From NCBI GenBank assembly GCA_954871525.1, contig OX940863.1, forward strand, positions 2,580,001-2,644,000: DNA of 64,000 nucleotides, written 5' to 3'. Source of the stretch: Parietaria judaica (lineage: Eukaryota; Streptophyta; Magnoliopsida; Rosales; Urticaceae). Of this stretch, positions 11,871 through 25,059 are shown piece by piece; the stretch's first letter is position 1; every line of letters begins with the position of its first letter. The position numbers were made by a program, and so were the translations under genes. The notes below the pieces were generated by a model that was not told where the DNA came from, made no database searches, and was given only the letters and a program-made list of their open reading frames with translations.

Positions 11871-14420
11871 AGTGACTTGGTAACTTAATTACATGAATGA
11901 GGGTTTGAGTTTTATTTTGAGGAGAGATATAAATTGTGTATGTATATAATTTATGTCAATAATATCATATTTTCTTACACTAATACATCTTGCAATACGG
12001 TGTAATTTTAGCGAATAGTATCGCATAGTTAAAATATAATAAAACAAGGGGATGATGTTAATTTTTGGAAGATAAGATGTCATTACCGTCAAAAATAAAA
12101 ATTCAAGTGAAAAAATGGCATTAGTGCCACTTACTCCAAATCTGAAGGATCGTTGTAAAAGTACTATTGTTTAAGATCCGAAGAGAAGTGAAATAAAAGA
12201 TTTTGCAACAATTACCTCGTGTTGCACTTGGTTTAAACCTACTCACTTCTACAATTACAAAGGTAATTGTGAAATTGGAAGTTGAAATAATAATTGTATC
12301 TTTTATAGGGCCTCCATTCAAAGATACAGAAGCAATAATATATATATATATATATATATTATATATAATTTGGCCATCAATACCTATACGCCTTAATTCA
12401 CGGAATCCTTATTCATATTTCACCAATTTCACAAACATCTTCTTAATGAAAGTATCTATACTTCTCACCCTTGGTTTACCGCATCGATTTGGATTATCGT
12501 CGGTGATTTTCGCATCTAAATTTTATGGCATCTTTTATTAACAATAATATTTATCCGACAAAGAGCTTATCAAAAGTTTGTTGGTCCATTTCTCGTTTGG
12601 ATCCTTATCTAAACTCTTATGTGTATTATTCCGAGTTTTTTTGTTGTTCCGCGTTTTCTGTGCCAATTTTATTAGGAATCGGATCCATTCGTGGGATTTC
12701 GAGCTCTCTAAATATCTTTAACTAAAAAAATTGTGGAAGATATAAAGTAAGGATAGGCTTTAGACATTTTATACTTTTAGTAGTAATTTAGATTTTTTTA
12801 CTCCTTCAAGGTTTTCAGGACAGTTTTGCAAATTTAGATCATCTTAATTATTTATTACATATAAATTGTGTAAAAGTACTACAAATCTAGTTTTGAGGAA
12901 GCATGTCTCTTCCATGAAGCAAATTAAAGCATTAAGTTGTCACATTTAGTTGGAGTTTTTATATATCACTTAAAAGAACAATTTATTACCAAATTAGATG
13001 AATTTCAATTATGAGCTCAAGATGTGATTTTTTGATAATACCTTATTTTCTCCTTGGACATGTGAGGGTAATGAATTATAGATTAATATGCACATGTAGG
13101 TCAAGTAAACAAGCAACAACAAAATATAGTATTTTCATAAATAAATAAATAAATAACAACACACACACACACAAAATAAATATAGTCTCATCCACGTTTG
13201 GCACAAATTATTTAGAAATTAATTAATGTCATCTTATTCCAATGATTACGAGAACTACACAATCATCACAACCTTGATTAAGCCTTGACTAATTACATAC
13301 TACGTGTGAACAAAAATTAGATCGCGTAACGATAAATTAATGATTAGCGTGTATTTAGTTATTACGTATCCAATATGACATGTCACAATCACTAGTGTGT
13401 ATATAATAAAATATCATTTTAGAAGAATTATCATGAAAGTAAATACCCGAGGTATTTCAAATAAAATCATATCATAGAAAGATTTACACATTATTATTTT
13501 TATTTACAGAATAATAAATTATAAAGTACATCAATAAACGCTATGAAAGATTTAGTTTCTCAAAAATTATATATCTTTATCGAAAATATGTTTACACGAA
13601 TTGGATTATTATAAGAACTATTTATACACGAATTCGTTGTTTTATCGCTATACAATATCTCTATCATTAGTTGAAACTGATGCGTTTTAATTAATGATTT
13701 TTGCTACTAATAAGCTTCAAATCAGTCGTTGTTTATCATGGTGAAAGTCATACGATAATATTGCCTTGTAAACAAAGTTTGAATTCGGATATTAATTTCA
13801 ATTGTTGACGCTAGAAAGACATATGTTGGTTGTTAATTACTTAATAATCAAAGAGTTAACGTATATTAGCTCGGAAATTAGACTTGGAAGCTCGATAAAT
13901 TGCCCGAATAGCATATAGCTAGATAAGATAGTGTAAAAAGATCAATACTGACCATTCAATTATTCGACGGAATTTTCATCAATATCATGTTATATGCTTG
14001 AATAAATACACGGAACAAAAATGCATAATATTTTCTCTAAAAATCTCTAAAAGATAACAAAATTAGTCAAGGCCCAATATTACGATCACGCAATTTCAAT
14101 ATGGAAAATACCTCGAATCGATTTCTCGAGAATTAATTACCTTAATGACACAAAAGTTTAGTTTATAAGTTTATCCGGTTACTTAGAAATAGCTGTCGAA
14201 CCATAGTGAAGTTCATATTGAAATTCAAGACCTTCAACGTAAATTCGAGGTTGATCACAAGATCTCTCCGCGGCCGTGTTAGATTCCATCATCCGCATTA
14301 GTCTCTTTCTTTCAATCTAGGTTGCTATGAAAAAAAAAAGAAAAAAAAGAGAGAGAAGTATTTATTATAAAATTATATTCAGTAATTATAATCAATATAA
14401 ATAAATATACATGTTGTGTT

Positions 14421-14473
<53 letters not shown>

Positions 14474-14906
14474 CACATGTTGGCTTGATCTAGATCTATA
14501 CAGATATAATATATACCTATATATACATATATAAAGTGTTTTTTTCTTCTTTCATTATATTTGAATGGTTAATTTGCAGAGACTTTGGCAGATCTATATC
14601 TATGTTGGGTCTTATTATATTTTATTCGTGATATTTGAGTTTCATAAATATCATTTGCATGGTAATACACTAATTACACACCAAATCGAGTAATCAATAC
14701 TATAATAAGAAATGGACAAGTTTAGGAGCTATGAAAACGATCAAGTGCAATCCTGAAAACAAATAGTAATTATTTATAAGAACGTCCTTATAGTTATATG
14801 TATATATGTTTTATATTTCTTAATTAAAAAAATTGGTAGAAGATAGTAAGTCAACACTTAATAAAGTTGATACTTAAGCCGCTTTGTAAACTATTTAAGT
14901 TATTAA
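11871..14906. other. Intergenic AT-rich region
   Basis: No gene is recognised. 12203-12725 has a few open frames of 60-110 codons but with biased, repeat-like composition and no recognisable motif. TA repeats occur at 12338-12360, and a long (AT)n tract at 14424-14471. Confidence 0.5.
14424..14471. repeat. (AT)n microsatellite
   Basis: About 24 uninterrupted AT units. Likely to be length-variable between individuals. Confidence 0.95.
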
Positions 14907-15104
14907 CAGGGCCGGCCCCGAGTTTGTTGGGGCCCTAGGCGAAGACCGATTTTGGGGCCCCTATCGTAATTGTAAAAAAAAAAATCAATGCAAAAAGTAT
15001 ATAAAAAATATATTTTTTTGGTCATCGTGGGCCCCCCGTTGCAACAAATTGAAAATCTATTATAGGCCCAAGACTACCATGGCTCCCCTCCAGGGCCGGT
15101 ATTG
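14907..15104. mobile_element. hAT MITE (198 bp)
   Basis: The left end CAGGGCCGGCCCCGAG pairs with the right end, whose complement reads CAATACCGGCCCTGGAG. This is an imperfect hAT-style terminal inverted repeat. It is flanked by a perfect 8-bp target duplication GTTATTAA (14899-14906 and 15105-15112). It is too short to code for anything. Confidence 0.85.
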
Positions 15105-15112
15105 GTTATTAA

Positions 15113-15255
15113 ACAAGACGGTTCTTACATTCCTAACTCGTTAATAGAATTATGAGTAAAAAAATTCATCATGTAAATTTGTTAATTAGTTAAGTCACGA
15201 TGATTTACTTAATTTCTGCATTAATCTCTTTGATGTTGCATTATGATTCTCGTAT

Positions 15256-15293
<38 letters not shown>

Positions 15294-16698
15294 TTTGCTA
15301 TGTATGTTTTGTTTATCCTTATTGAATACTGAAGCTATCGTGAAGAATTATGATGACCCTAATCCGGTAAAATTAAAACGTGATATAAGTTACCATGGAG
15401 CTTTTTTTTCTTTCTTCTGGATTCTAAATAAACTGCATTAATATTTAATACACTCAACAATATATTAATTAGCTTGTCAGTAATCTAGACAGTGTAAACC
15501 TTCCAAATTAATTTTGGAACTAATATCTTTATATATATATTCCATAAAATCAGATTAAAAAAAAATCAAATCTTGATCACTTATATAATTACACAAGAAG
15601 TTGGTAGGAAATATTTTAAAGGTTTACAAAAATAAAATAAAATATTATATCAACAACGCATTTATGCAATAAGCATTGAAAAATGTAGATTTTATAAACC
15701 TAAAGTCCCTAGATAGAGAGGTATAATTGTTGTTTCCGTTTATAGTGCCCTCTTAATTTAAAGACATATTATTTGCAATATATGTAAGTACAATACTACT
15801 TTGCCATGAAACTCAATAGCACTGTTATAAATATATATATATATATATATATAGTCTTTATTGGTGAATAATTTAAACCTAAGTACTTAGTTACCATGCA
15901 GTAATGAAAGCACTTTACTTCCTTTCCTTTCTTGGCTAAGAAAATGAAGCCTGACATCTTTCTCTCTCTGCCCTTCTCTCTCTCTATTCAAATGTTGGAG
16001 ACTAATCTCTCTCTCTCTCTGTGACATATGTACCGTAGTTTAATTTAAATGATACTAAAACCCTTTTGATGATGAGATTATTAATCACGTTGTTTTCTGC
16101 AATATATATTACAGAAAGAAACAAGGGTTGGAATTGGGATGAAGTAAGAGAATCCATGGCCATGTGTAAGAAGCTAACTGGTGTGGTCCTTCCATTGATA
16201 AGATATGGAGAAGATATTGCTGTTGAAGAGCCATAAATAAAGAGAGATTTGACCTCTATGACTATGAGGAGGGCATAAAGAAACAGGAATTGGAATTTCT
16301 ATCTTATAAAGTTTTTTTTTTTTTTTTGACAACCATCTTATAAAGTTATAAGTCCTAAGCATGTGTAGGATTTGAAGCCATTAGTGTATACATAGTGTGT
16401 GCTGCGTTGTGTATGACCGTTTTGTATGTCATTTTTCTATTTATTTATTTTTCATTAAGTGCTTAGTTTAGTAACATAATGCACAATCACAAGTTTTAAA
16501 ATATTATTAAATGATTTGATTTCTCTTAAAATTATATATATATTTTTAATTTGCAATATTTGCTTACACACCCATGCACTAATTCTACATATAATATTCT
16601 TGCAAACAATCAACAACCAAATATTATTTCGATGCCCATTACACGCTTTCTTATATTTATACTTTGTACGAATGATAAGCCATATCATTAAACATTGT
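15113..16698. other. Intergenic AT-rich region
   Basis: Contains (AT)n tracts at 15258-15290 and near 15830-15853, and CT-rich runs at 15960-16020. No gene recognised. Confidence 0.5.
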
Positions 16699-16830
16699 CA
16701 CTACGAGAAACTTCGCTTTTAGTTGCACGTTTTTGGACCGCTGAAAGTATACATTTGTGCAACTGAAAGTTCAAAAAACTTTCATCGCGCGTTTTTGAGC
16801 CGCTAAAATCTACAATAAAACTTCTATTAA
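16699..16830 (+). mobile_element. CACTA (En/Spm) terminus, solo end
   Basis: The segment opens with CACTACGAGAAACTTCGC, close to the CACTACAAGAAA terminus typical of plant CACTA elements. Further TTTTGG(A/G)CCGCT sub-terminal motifs follow at about 16732 and 16794. No opposite terminus was found nearby, so this is a truncated copy. The right limit is approximate. Confidence 0.5.
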
Positions 16831-18729
16831 TTTAATAGTGTTGTACTAGATAGAGTCGGGACCATACAAAAGTATTATTTCATCGAGGTTATTAATTTAT
16901 CGAGTATATATTAATGAGGTTCTATTGTACTCGCGAAAACTATTTTTCCCGCCCAAATACGTAAATGAGCTGCTAAAACTAAAAGTACTAGACTTGAAAA
17001 GTATGCTTATACATGATAGACGGTAGATGCTTTGGAAATCGAAATATTTGAATGTCATATATATATATATATATATGTTGTTGATTGGAATTTGCTTGGA
17101 AATAAAACCAGACACGAAGTTGCCCTAGAATGTCACATATACTTAACCACTCCATGGAATTTGTTTTTGCCTCATTATTAAGTTGCGATTACGTATGTAC
17201 CAAGTCTTCCTTTCTGTCCATATTGACCAACTCTCTCTACACACACACACACATATATTCATATATAACACATTCTAAGACGAAAACGGAGTGGTACACA
17301 GCATCCCCGAATTCCTAGGTCGAATCCAACTAAATTTTGGCAAAAGCATTAAAACCGCCGAGAGAATATGGTTAGTTTGGTAAAGTCAATCATGTAAGTA
17401 TGTATGTAACAAAGGGATAGTACTTTTTTTTCAACTCCAAAGTGGTCAAGATTTTTTTACTCGTACTGGAAGAGAGCTAGTGAGATAAGCTCCAATCCAT
17501 GGCTGATCCTACCATCTCTATGCCTGTTATATATACACACACCCTTTGCCATTTCGAAAGTCGCAAATCATCCAATCTCCAAAATGTCAAGACCTTCTTC
17601 AATCATCTATATACATGACTTTTCGACCAATATCGCATGCCTGGCTTCTCTCAAACAATTATACTTTTCTCAGTAGGTTTATTACCAAGAGAGTATATAT
17701 ATGTATATATGTGTGTATATATATAGAGAGAGAGGTGGGGTCCATGTATATAAGGTTTGGCGGGGCCTACTTAGTGAGGAGAAAGATGAGTCCAAGAGGG
17801 TGGGTGGGGCTTGTTATAAAGTGAAAGGAGATTGTAGTCACTAATAGTTAATTCATTATATATGTAATAATATATAAATAAGAGCCGGAAATCACGTGTC
17901 TTGTGCCTAGTTTAAAATTCATAATGTATGTTTTTGTGGCGGAATGAATGAGGAAGAAGATCGCTGTGACAAAGAAAAGGTGAGATTTATACAAATAAAA
18001 TTTGTCCCGATCAACACTAATAATTAATCGTTAAACAAAAAGACTAATACTAAAGAGAGACAAAATTGTTTGGTTATTACGAAAAGGCGCTAACTCGTTA
18101 GGGTTACCAAAATTTATGAGTAAATGTAACGACTCGAAAGCTTATAAATGTAAGCTTAAACTAATTCTTTAAACTTTAATTTGGTGAAAATCCACTCTTG
18201 TAAAGAAACAGATGAAGAAAAATTAAGAGCTTCTCAATAAATAATAGAAAAAAACCCATAATTATAATAAGCTAATATAAATCATGAAGAGCTTAATAAA
18301 TTATGAAGGAAAAAAGTATATATATGCATATATATATATATATAAAGTATATATATTATAACCCTAACACCATGGGCAAAACTTTGTAAAATGTCTCATT
18401 CATAGCATTAATAATTGCTTCCAAACGTCCCTATCTCTCTCTGTCTCTCTCATCTCTCTCTCTCTATTACACATCTCATGAGAAGAAAGTTGAAAAACTT
18501 CATGAAATTATGATGTAAAAGATGAAAAAAGAATGGTTAATGGAGTGTGAATGTGTCATGAGTGCATGATTACCATCTTTTTTTGCCTTCTTCACTTTTT
18601 TCTCGATCACCAAAGCAAACCCAAAACCTAAATTACACTAAGAAATCTATGATTAAAGTTTTTTTTTTTTAATTCATTTTACTTCAGTTATTTAAACATG
18701 GATTAAATGTCATAATCAACTTTTAACTT
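16831..18729. other. AGAMOUS upstream region
   Basis: AT-rich sequence with CT/GA and TA microsatellites, for example 17695-17735 and 18430-18475. Such CT-rich runs near plant promoters are common. No protein-coding gene is evident. Confidence 0.5.
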
Positions 18730-18737
18730 TATAAATA
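18730..18737 (+). promoter_or_regulatory. Candidate TATA box of AGAMOUS
   Basis: TATAAATA lies 229 bp before the AGAMOUS ATG and is followed by a CT-rich stretch, so a leader of roughly 190-200 nt is implied. It is the best TATA match in the last 300 bp. Confidence 0.5.
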
Positions 18738-18958
18738 CCTATTCTCTATGACCACACCTTCCTTCCACCATTTCTAGCATCTTTTTCTTTCCTACTCAGC
18801 CTCTCAAATTTTCTCGGGAAAAGAAGAACTTGCTAAGAAACTCTCTTGAAATTACAAGGCAAGAAAAATCTCTACGATATAGCTATATATATGTATATAT
18901 GTGTGTGTGTGTGTGTCATGATCTGTTTTATTATTCAAGGGTGATCGAAGGTTGTTGT

Positions 18959-21900
18959 ATGGCAAATTACCAGAACAAATTAGCCATGTCAGAGTCTCCG
19001 GATCAGAGGAAGCTTGGGAGAGGGAAGATCGAGATCAAGAGGATCGAGAACACGACGAATCGGCAAGTCACGTTTTGCAAGCGACGGAACGGCCTGCTCA
19101 AGAAGGCGTATGAACTCTCCGTTCTTTGCGATGCCGAGGTTGCGCTCATCGTCTTCTCCAGCCGTGGACGCCTCTATGAATACGCTAACCAGAGGTAAAT
19201 TTACATATGCTTATAAATATGTATTAATATCCAAGCTTCCTCTTCAAATCTCTTCTCAAAATCTCATCAACTACTATTTGACTAGGGTTTCTAGGAAAAG
19301 ATCACAATACGAAATTAAGTTCTTATAGCCTATAGGCCTAAAAACCCCTTCTTCTCTTGAAGGGCTTTTTTCTATGTTCTTCATCTAGAGTATTAATTTT
19401 CATTTTTCCCCCTCAAAATTGTTTTTTTTTTTATATATATATAAAAAAATTATGGAGATCTTAAGCACATAGCATTTCAGATTTTTGAGTAATTTTTTCT
19501 TCCTTTTATATATTTTTTTTCTTTTTGGCCTCTGGCTTTGATAGATGTGTAGATCTGGTGCTATACATGGATATACACACACAGACATATATATATAAAT
19601 ATATATATATATATATTAATTAAAATGAGTCAACGACTTGTAAAGTAGTGTTCTTGATTGAAACGACTTAGTTTCTTGCCTTCTCTTAAGCTGTTTAATT
19701 GTTTGTTTTGTGTTCTTGACTTTGTTCATCGCCTAGGAGTTTCCGCAGAGGTCTAAACATGAAAGTTGTCAAGTTCTTATTCGTTGAATTTCTCTCATAT
19801 TTATGTGTGTGTGTATATATATAAGTTGTTTTTTTTTTTTTTTTTTTTTTGAAGACCTAAAGAAAAGCACATCCTCTAGTTCTCAGAATTTGAGAAACAC
19901 AGAAAAGGGTTTTCCCTTGTAACATGTTGGGGTTCCCTTTTCCAACCAATCACACCAAATTAGGGTTTGTGAATTAGATTTGTTTTTCTTTTCTTTTTTT
20001 TCTGCTTCTTGTTCCTATCTAATCCACACACACACACACACACACAAAATGACCAAATCCCAGTACTAACACCACGTGGAATATAGAAAATGTGACACAC
20101 AAAAACGAGTGAAGCGTGACCAAATTAGGGTTCATAAGAAATCCACATGAGGTGTTCAAACTTTCCCAACATAACCCATGAAATCTAAGCTCAAAATAAA
20201 GATCAAGAGTCGAAGCTTCTGGGACATGAGACAAGTCAAATTAAAACCCAGTCCGGTTTGAATGAGTTTGTGTTTTTTTTTTTTTTGCCCTAGTTTGGGA
20301 AATATGGATGATCTGGGTAAAGGATTTCATTTAATCTCTTTCTTGTCTTGAAACTACTGAATCTTTGGTCACGTCACTCACGATTTTTTCAGTTCTCAAA
20401 CATCTGACACCAAAAAAAAAAAAACACACACACACAAGAAAATGATCATCACACAATATAAAGACTCTTTAACCCTAATTTCATGTGTTTATTATTCTCG
20501 AAAGAGTAAAGAGAAAAGTGAGTGAGTGATGAGCCAATAGGAAGAAAGCTCAACTGGGTTATATATGTATATATACAGATACACATACATACAATACAAG
20601 GATAGTGTGTGACTGTATTTCTTTTTTAGCATGGTAGAAATGAGCCATTGCGTTTGTCCCAGATTTTGCTCATACATAAAGATGCAAGCTTTTCTCTTTC
20701 ATAGGAGAGAGAGGGAGAGTGTACGGAAACTGGGTGACCAATAGGAAAGTTCTGAGGGTTTCAGAGCTGAAAAGAAAGACTCTTTGAATACTTAAATATA
20801 TACAATATTCAAACATTTATTTTCTTTAAAAATAATATTCAAGTAATATATATATATACTGTGAGTGTTTACGAGGTGGTTAATAGGGTGACATATCATG
20901 TGATTATCCAACGTGTAGTAGTATATGTTGTTGAGTGATTGATATGAAATGAAACCTATGTTTATAATCATGTCAGTCTTCATACGATGAGACCTCGAAA
21001 TAGTTAAGCCAATCAGAGCCTCGACCGAATTAAGGTATCATTGTCCTCTGAAAAGTTGACTTATAATAATAAATATGGATGAATTTCACTACAATTACAC
21101 AAATTAAAACTGTTAAATCAATAGAATTGGATGTGTTTAAGGTAAGTTATATAATGTGTAAAAAAAAAATACATGAAATGGAACATAGTTGTGCAAACTT
21201 ATAATGTGTAGTTGAAGGTCTAATTTAAAATAATCGCTATCGAGATTGTGCGTAGAGTATAGTCAAGTGGGTTGACCTGCGTATTAGATAGCCCAATTTG
21301 TGCGTAAAAATGCGTGATGATCGCTAACTCCTCTCTATAGAGCGCAAGTGAGGAAGAAAGATTGTACTCGGAAATACTTAAAATAGAGATTCTCAATCAA
21401 GAAGTATAGACATATCTCATATCGAGAGCCAGCTATTAAAATTCTTTGATTGAATTCGCATTCTAATAGGTATTAATTAGGGTTTAATCCCAACATTAGC
21501 GTCTGATGATAACATATTTATTTTTATTATGACTAATTTACATTACGGAACATTTTTGTGGTTTTTAACAATCGATAACGTTTTGAATTTTCATGAAAAT
21601 TGCAGTGTCAAATCCACCATTGATAGGTACAAAAAGGTATCATCAGATTCTTCAAATGCTGGATCTGTTGCCGAAGCCAATGCCCAGGTATAAATATATA
21701 TTTGATCATTGATATATAGTATACTATACTATTAAATATATTTATATCACTAAGGACTTTAAAAACATTGTATTTTATACACAAATACTATGATATATAT
21801 ATATATATATATAGTGATCATGACTGTTTCTTCTTTCTTTCCTTCTTCTCAGTCCTATCAGCAAGAATCTGCAAAACTCCGAGGCCAAATCGAGTCTACC

Positions 21901-23239
21901 CAGAAAGCAATTAGGTATATAATAACTATATATTATAATGATCTTCTCTTAGTCGTTATAACGATCTCCTTCACAACAATGTTATTAATGGCAGAGAGAT
22001 ACTAGGTGACTTCAGCAATATCAACAACAGAGAGCTCAAAGGCCTCGAGGGTAAAATGGAGAAAGCAATCAGCAAAATCCGTTCCAAAAAGGTTTTATCT
22101 TTTTTATTTTTGATTTTTTCCTTTATTTCTCATCACTAATTAACGAGGTTTCTTATGTTATTAACCTGTTCCAGAACGAGCTGCTGTTTGAGGAGATTGA
22201 GTACATGCAAAAAAGGGTATGAAATTTTTTACTTTTGTGTTCATAGTTTATACCATCTCTGGCATTATTGCTATATATAAACATGTATATATATATATAT
22301 ACACACACACACTTGACAGACACGTATGAATACTTACACGCTCAGTAGTTTGGCAAAGCTTGGTTGAATATCCATGGTGCAACAGAGTGATACTGTAAAG
22401 CTCTACGTTAAGACCAGTCCGAAGTGCCCTTGATCATAATTAATTATTAAACTCTGCACGTACTTGACAAAGATTCGGGGTCATGTTACAATCAGAAGTC
22501 AATTAAAGTTTAAGATCGAGAAATACTAGTCAAATAAACTACATCAAGCTTTGTAATTGATTTCTTTGATGACGATTCTCTATTATTTATGTATATATTT
22601 CTCTCGTTTTGATCTCATTGAAATTTTTCCCACTGCAAGACATTTAGGTTTTATTTGCCGTACAGGGTTATGATATATATATATATATATATATATACTA
22701 GTAGCTGTGTTATATATAATAGGATATATAATAGGATGTTTTACGTAATGCAGGAAATTGATTTGCACAACAATAATCAGCTTCTCCGGGCAAAGGTTAG
22801 CTAATACTTCACATTTTTTAAGAAATGATCAAAGGATATGATACTATATATATATAGATGTAGAACCCGGGTTCAGGTACTGATTTTGCGGAATTCGGAA
22901 CCAAAAAAAGATGATGTTAGATTCCCTATTTTTCATTTTTTTAGTATCAAACGGTTTGAATTAAAATATAAAAATATGCTATTTCACATTTTTCAAATCC
23001 CGATCCCGTACTTCTGGATCCTAATTTTTACGGTAAAAAATGTGGGATTTCAGATAGCTGAGAACGAGAGGAACCAACAAAGCATGAATGTCATGGGCGG
23101 GGGCGGCGGTGGAGGGAGCTACGAGCTCCACTCTCAGTCGCAGCAGTTTGACTCTCGGAATTACTTTGAAGTCAACGCGTTGCAACCGAACCACGGCCAG
23201 TACTCACGTCAAGATCCCATGGCACTTCAATTAGTGTAA
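18959..23239 (+). CDS. AG: AGAMOUS MADS-box transcription factor (euAG lineage)
   Basis: Seven coding exons: 18959-19194, 21606-21687, 21853-21914, 21995-22091, 22175-22216, 22754-22795, 23054-23239; 248 aa. The MADS domain follows a short N-terminal extension ([20 protein letters not shown]), then an I region, a K domain ([15 protein letters not shown] to LLRAKI) and a C region with a seven-glycine run and the AG motifs near [15 protein letters not shown] and MALQLV. As a class C protein it binds CArG boxes in complexes with SEPALLATA proteins, specifying stamens and carpels and ending floral meristem activity. The 2.4-kb intron after the MADS exon is the usual home of AG enhancers. A good donor overlaps the stop (GT at 23236). 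If used with the acceptor before 23927, the protein gains a 14-residue tail ending at 23972. An in-frame ATG at 18899 is also present. Synteny with Arabidopsis supports AG over SHATTERPROOF. Confidence 0.95.
19946..19964 (+). promoter_or_regulatory. CCAATCA box next to a CArG box
   Basis: CCAATCA (19946-19952) is followed two bases later by an exact CArG box CCAAATTAGG (19955-19964). Both motif types were reported as conserved blocks in AG second introns across species. A CArG box is a binding site for MADS proteins, so autoregulation is plausible. Confidence 0.65.
20120..20129 (+). promoter_or_regulatory. Second CArG box in the AG intron
   Basis: An exact second copy of CCAAATTAGG lies 165 bp after the first. 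In both places the box runs into GGTT, so they may derive from a local duplication. A CACGTG G-box lies between them at 20073-20078. Confidence 0.6.
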
Positions 23240-23972
23240 GCTCTCATTCAGTACTTATATGATTGACCTAATCTCCTTATGCATGCCTTGTTTTCTATGG
23301 ATGGTCACTAATTATGTTAGGGATTTTCTCACTCAAATATGGTTACGATAGCCACATATTGAAGCTTTGTAATGATCCAAAAAGTCGGTTTTCACTTGTC
23401 TCGTCACCCCGTCTATAACAATTAATAAATTGCCCACTTATGACCACAAAAAATTGTGGTATCAAAAGGACATATACAAGAGAGATTATAAAAAAAATAA
23501 ACTCAAAATATCTCAAATATCATAACCACTATATAAACAATATTTAATCGGACTTAGAATATGATTAAATTAGTAAATTTATTATTTCATCTTAAAACAC
23601 TAGGAATAATCAAATTAGTAAATCAGATGATGATTAAATTAGTAAATTAGTCATTTCATCTTATCTACACCTTCTTCCCTTCTCTATATTATCAAAAGCA
23701 TTTAATAGTTGAGCGAGTTGTTCTCAAAAGTCAAAAAATACCATAAACCATAAAACTATATCCCAGAATCACAATTAGTTCACTAATCATAACCTAATTA
23801 TTTGCATATATAATCTAGAAATTTTCTTCATACATTTATTCAAACAATGTTCTGCTTGACTTATTTATGTTTTTGTTTTATATAATTTTAAGTCCTCATC
23901 ACATAGAAATTGCTCATGATTTCCAGCAATAGATGTGTCACGGATGAAGAGCTCATGAACATGAATTCCTAA

Positions 23973-25059
23973 GCTATAGCAAAGATGATGATCATGGTAT
24001 GTAATGTATGTATATAATTACCGATTCACTTTACATTTTGTTAGTTAAAAAAAATAACTATATATATAATATTAATTAATAATTTTTGACATTTATTAAT
24101 GATTGATTGATGTGCAGCTAAATAATGTTGGAGTGGTAGTTTGATGATCCGGTGGTGCTCTGGCTAATTGTGTAATTTATGCCGGATTATAATTACTATT
24201 AAGCTCATGTATGTGTCCCTAATACTCTTAAATTATAATTAGTGAGCTAATTAAAACCAACTACTTTGCTCTCTCTATTTATAAGTGGAGAGGCTCATAC
24301 TTATTGTAATTAAGCACTAGAACATCTGTGTGCCTGATGCTACTTATAATTAAATTTTTCATCTTGGGGAATTATTTTTCTTATCTGTATGATTTTTATA
24401 TGAATACTATCACTAACAACTTTCATCAATTACTTTATTCTCTTGTCTAGGATCTAGTTTTTGGTGTATCCTATTAGTTCTATGATGATTATTTTAATTT
24501 ATCGAGAAGTATAATGAAAGCAGGTTATTGGATTAATAAAAATGTACTGATGGCAAATATACTCAAGTTGTACTCAATTGTGGCCGCATCCAAGTCTTTT
24601 TCTCACTGACTAACGTACTCAAATTCTACTTTATTACAATCAAAATTTCATATTACTGCGGCTACTAATATTCTCAATTATGGTTTTTTTTTTTTTTTTT
24701 TTTATGTAAAATCATGTTACTTAGCTTTATTGCATTTGGATTTATAACTGGTCATCTTGCATATTTTAAATTACTTAGCTTAAATAGCCAAAAAAAAAAT
24801 AGTATATATGAACCTTAGATTGTCACAACTAACCAATATCATATTCATATGCATATATAGAAAGTACCAACAAATATAAACATTTGTTGGCTATTGGGTA
24901 CAAGACCAAGTGCATAGAGTTCGTAAAGTTCTTGCTCATTGAACTCTAAAAACTAAAAAGTAAATATTTTTTCTTCAAATAAATAAAAAAGTACATTATG
25001 ACATTAAATCAACCTGTTTATTTTTGTGTATAATATGGGTGAAACCGGGACCGAAAATG
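23973..25059. other. Convergent intergenic region between AG and the first GDSL gene
   Basis: Holds the AG 3' UTR and the 3' UTR of the minus-strand GDSL gene. AT-rich with a long T run at about 24684-24703. No gene seen. Confidence 0.6.

Larger units (their letters stand above)
19195..21605 (+). promoter_or_regulatory. AGAMOUS large regulatory intron
   Basis: This 2411-bp intron separates the MADS exon from the I region. In Arabidopsis the equivalent intron holds the LEAFY, WUSCHEL and other sites that place AG expression in the inner whorls. Here it contains a CCAATCA box, two exact CArG boxes and a G-box within 185 bp (19946-20129). It also carries long T runs (19830-19851) and CA repeats. 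I found no unambiguous LEAFY or WUSCHEL site by eye. Confidence 0.7.

Noticed and set aside
12121..12725. Cluster of 60-112 residue open frames on both strands
   Set aside because: No recognisable motif, biased composition, a TA microsatellite runs through one frame, and no splice pattern joins them.
15950..16030. CT-rich stretch as a microRNA precursor
   Set aside because: No known mature microRNA sequence was recognised and no convincing long stem could be paired by eye.
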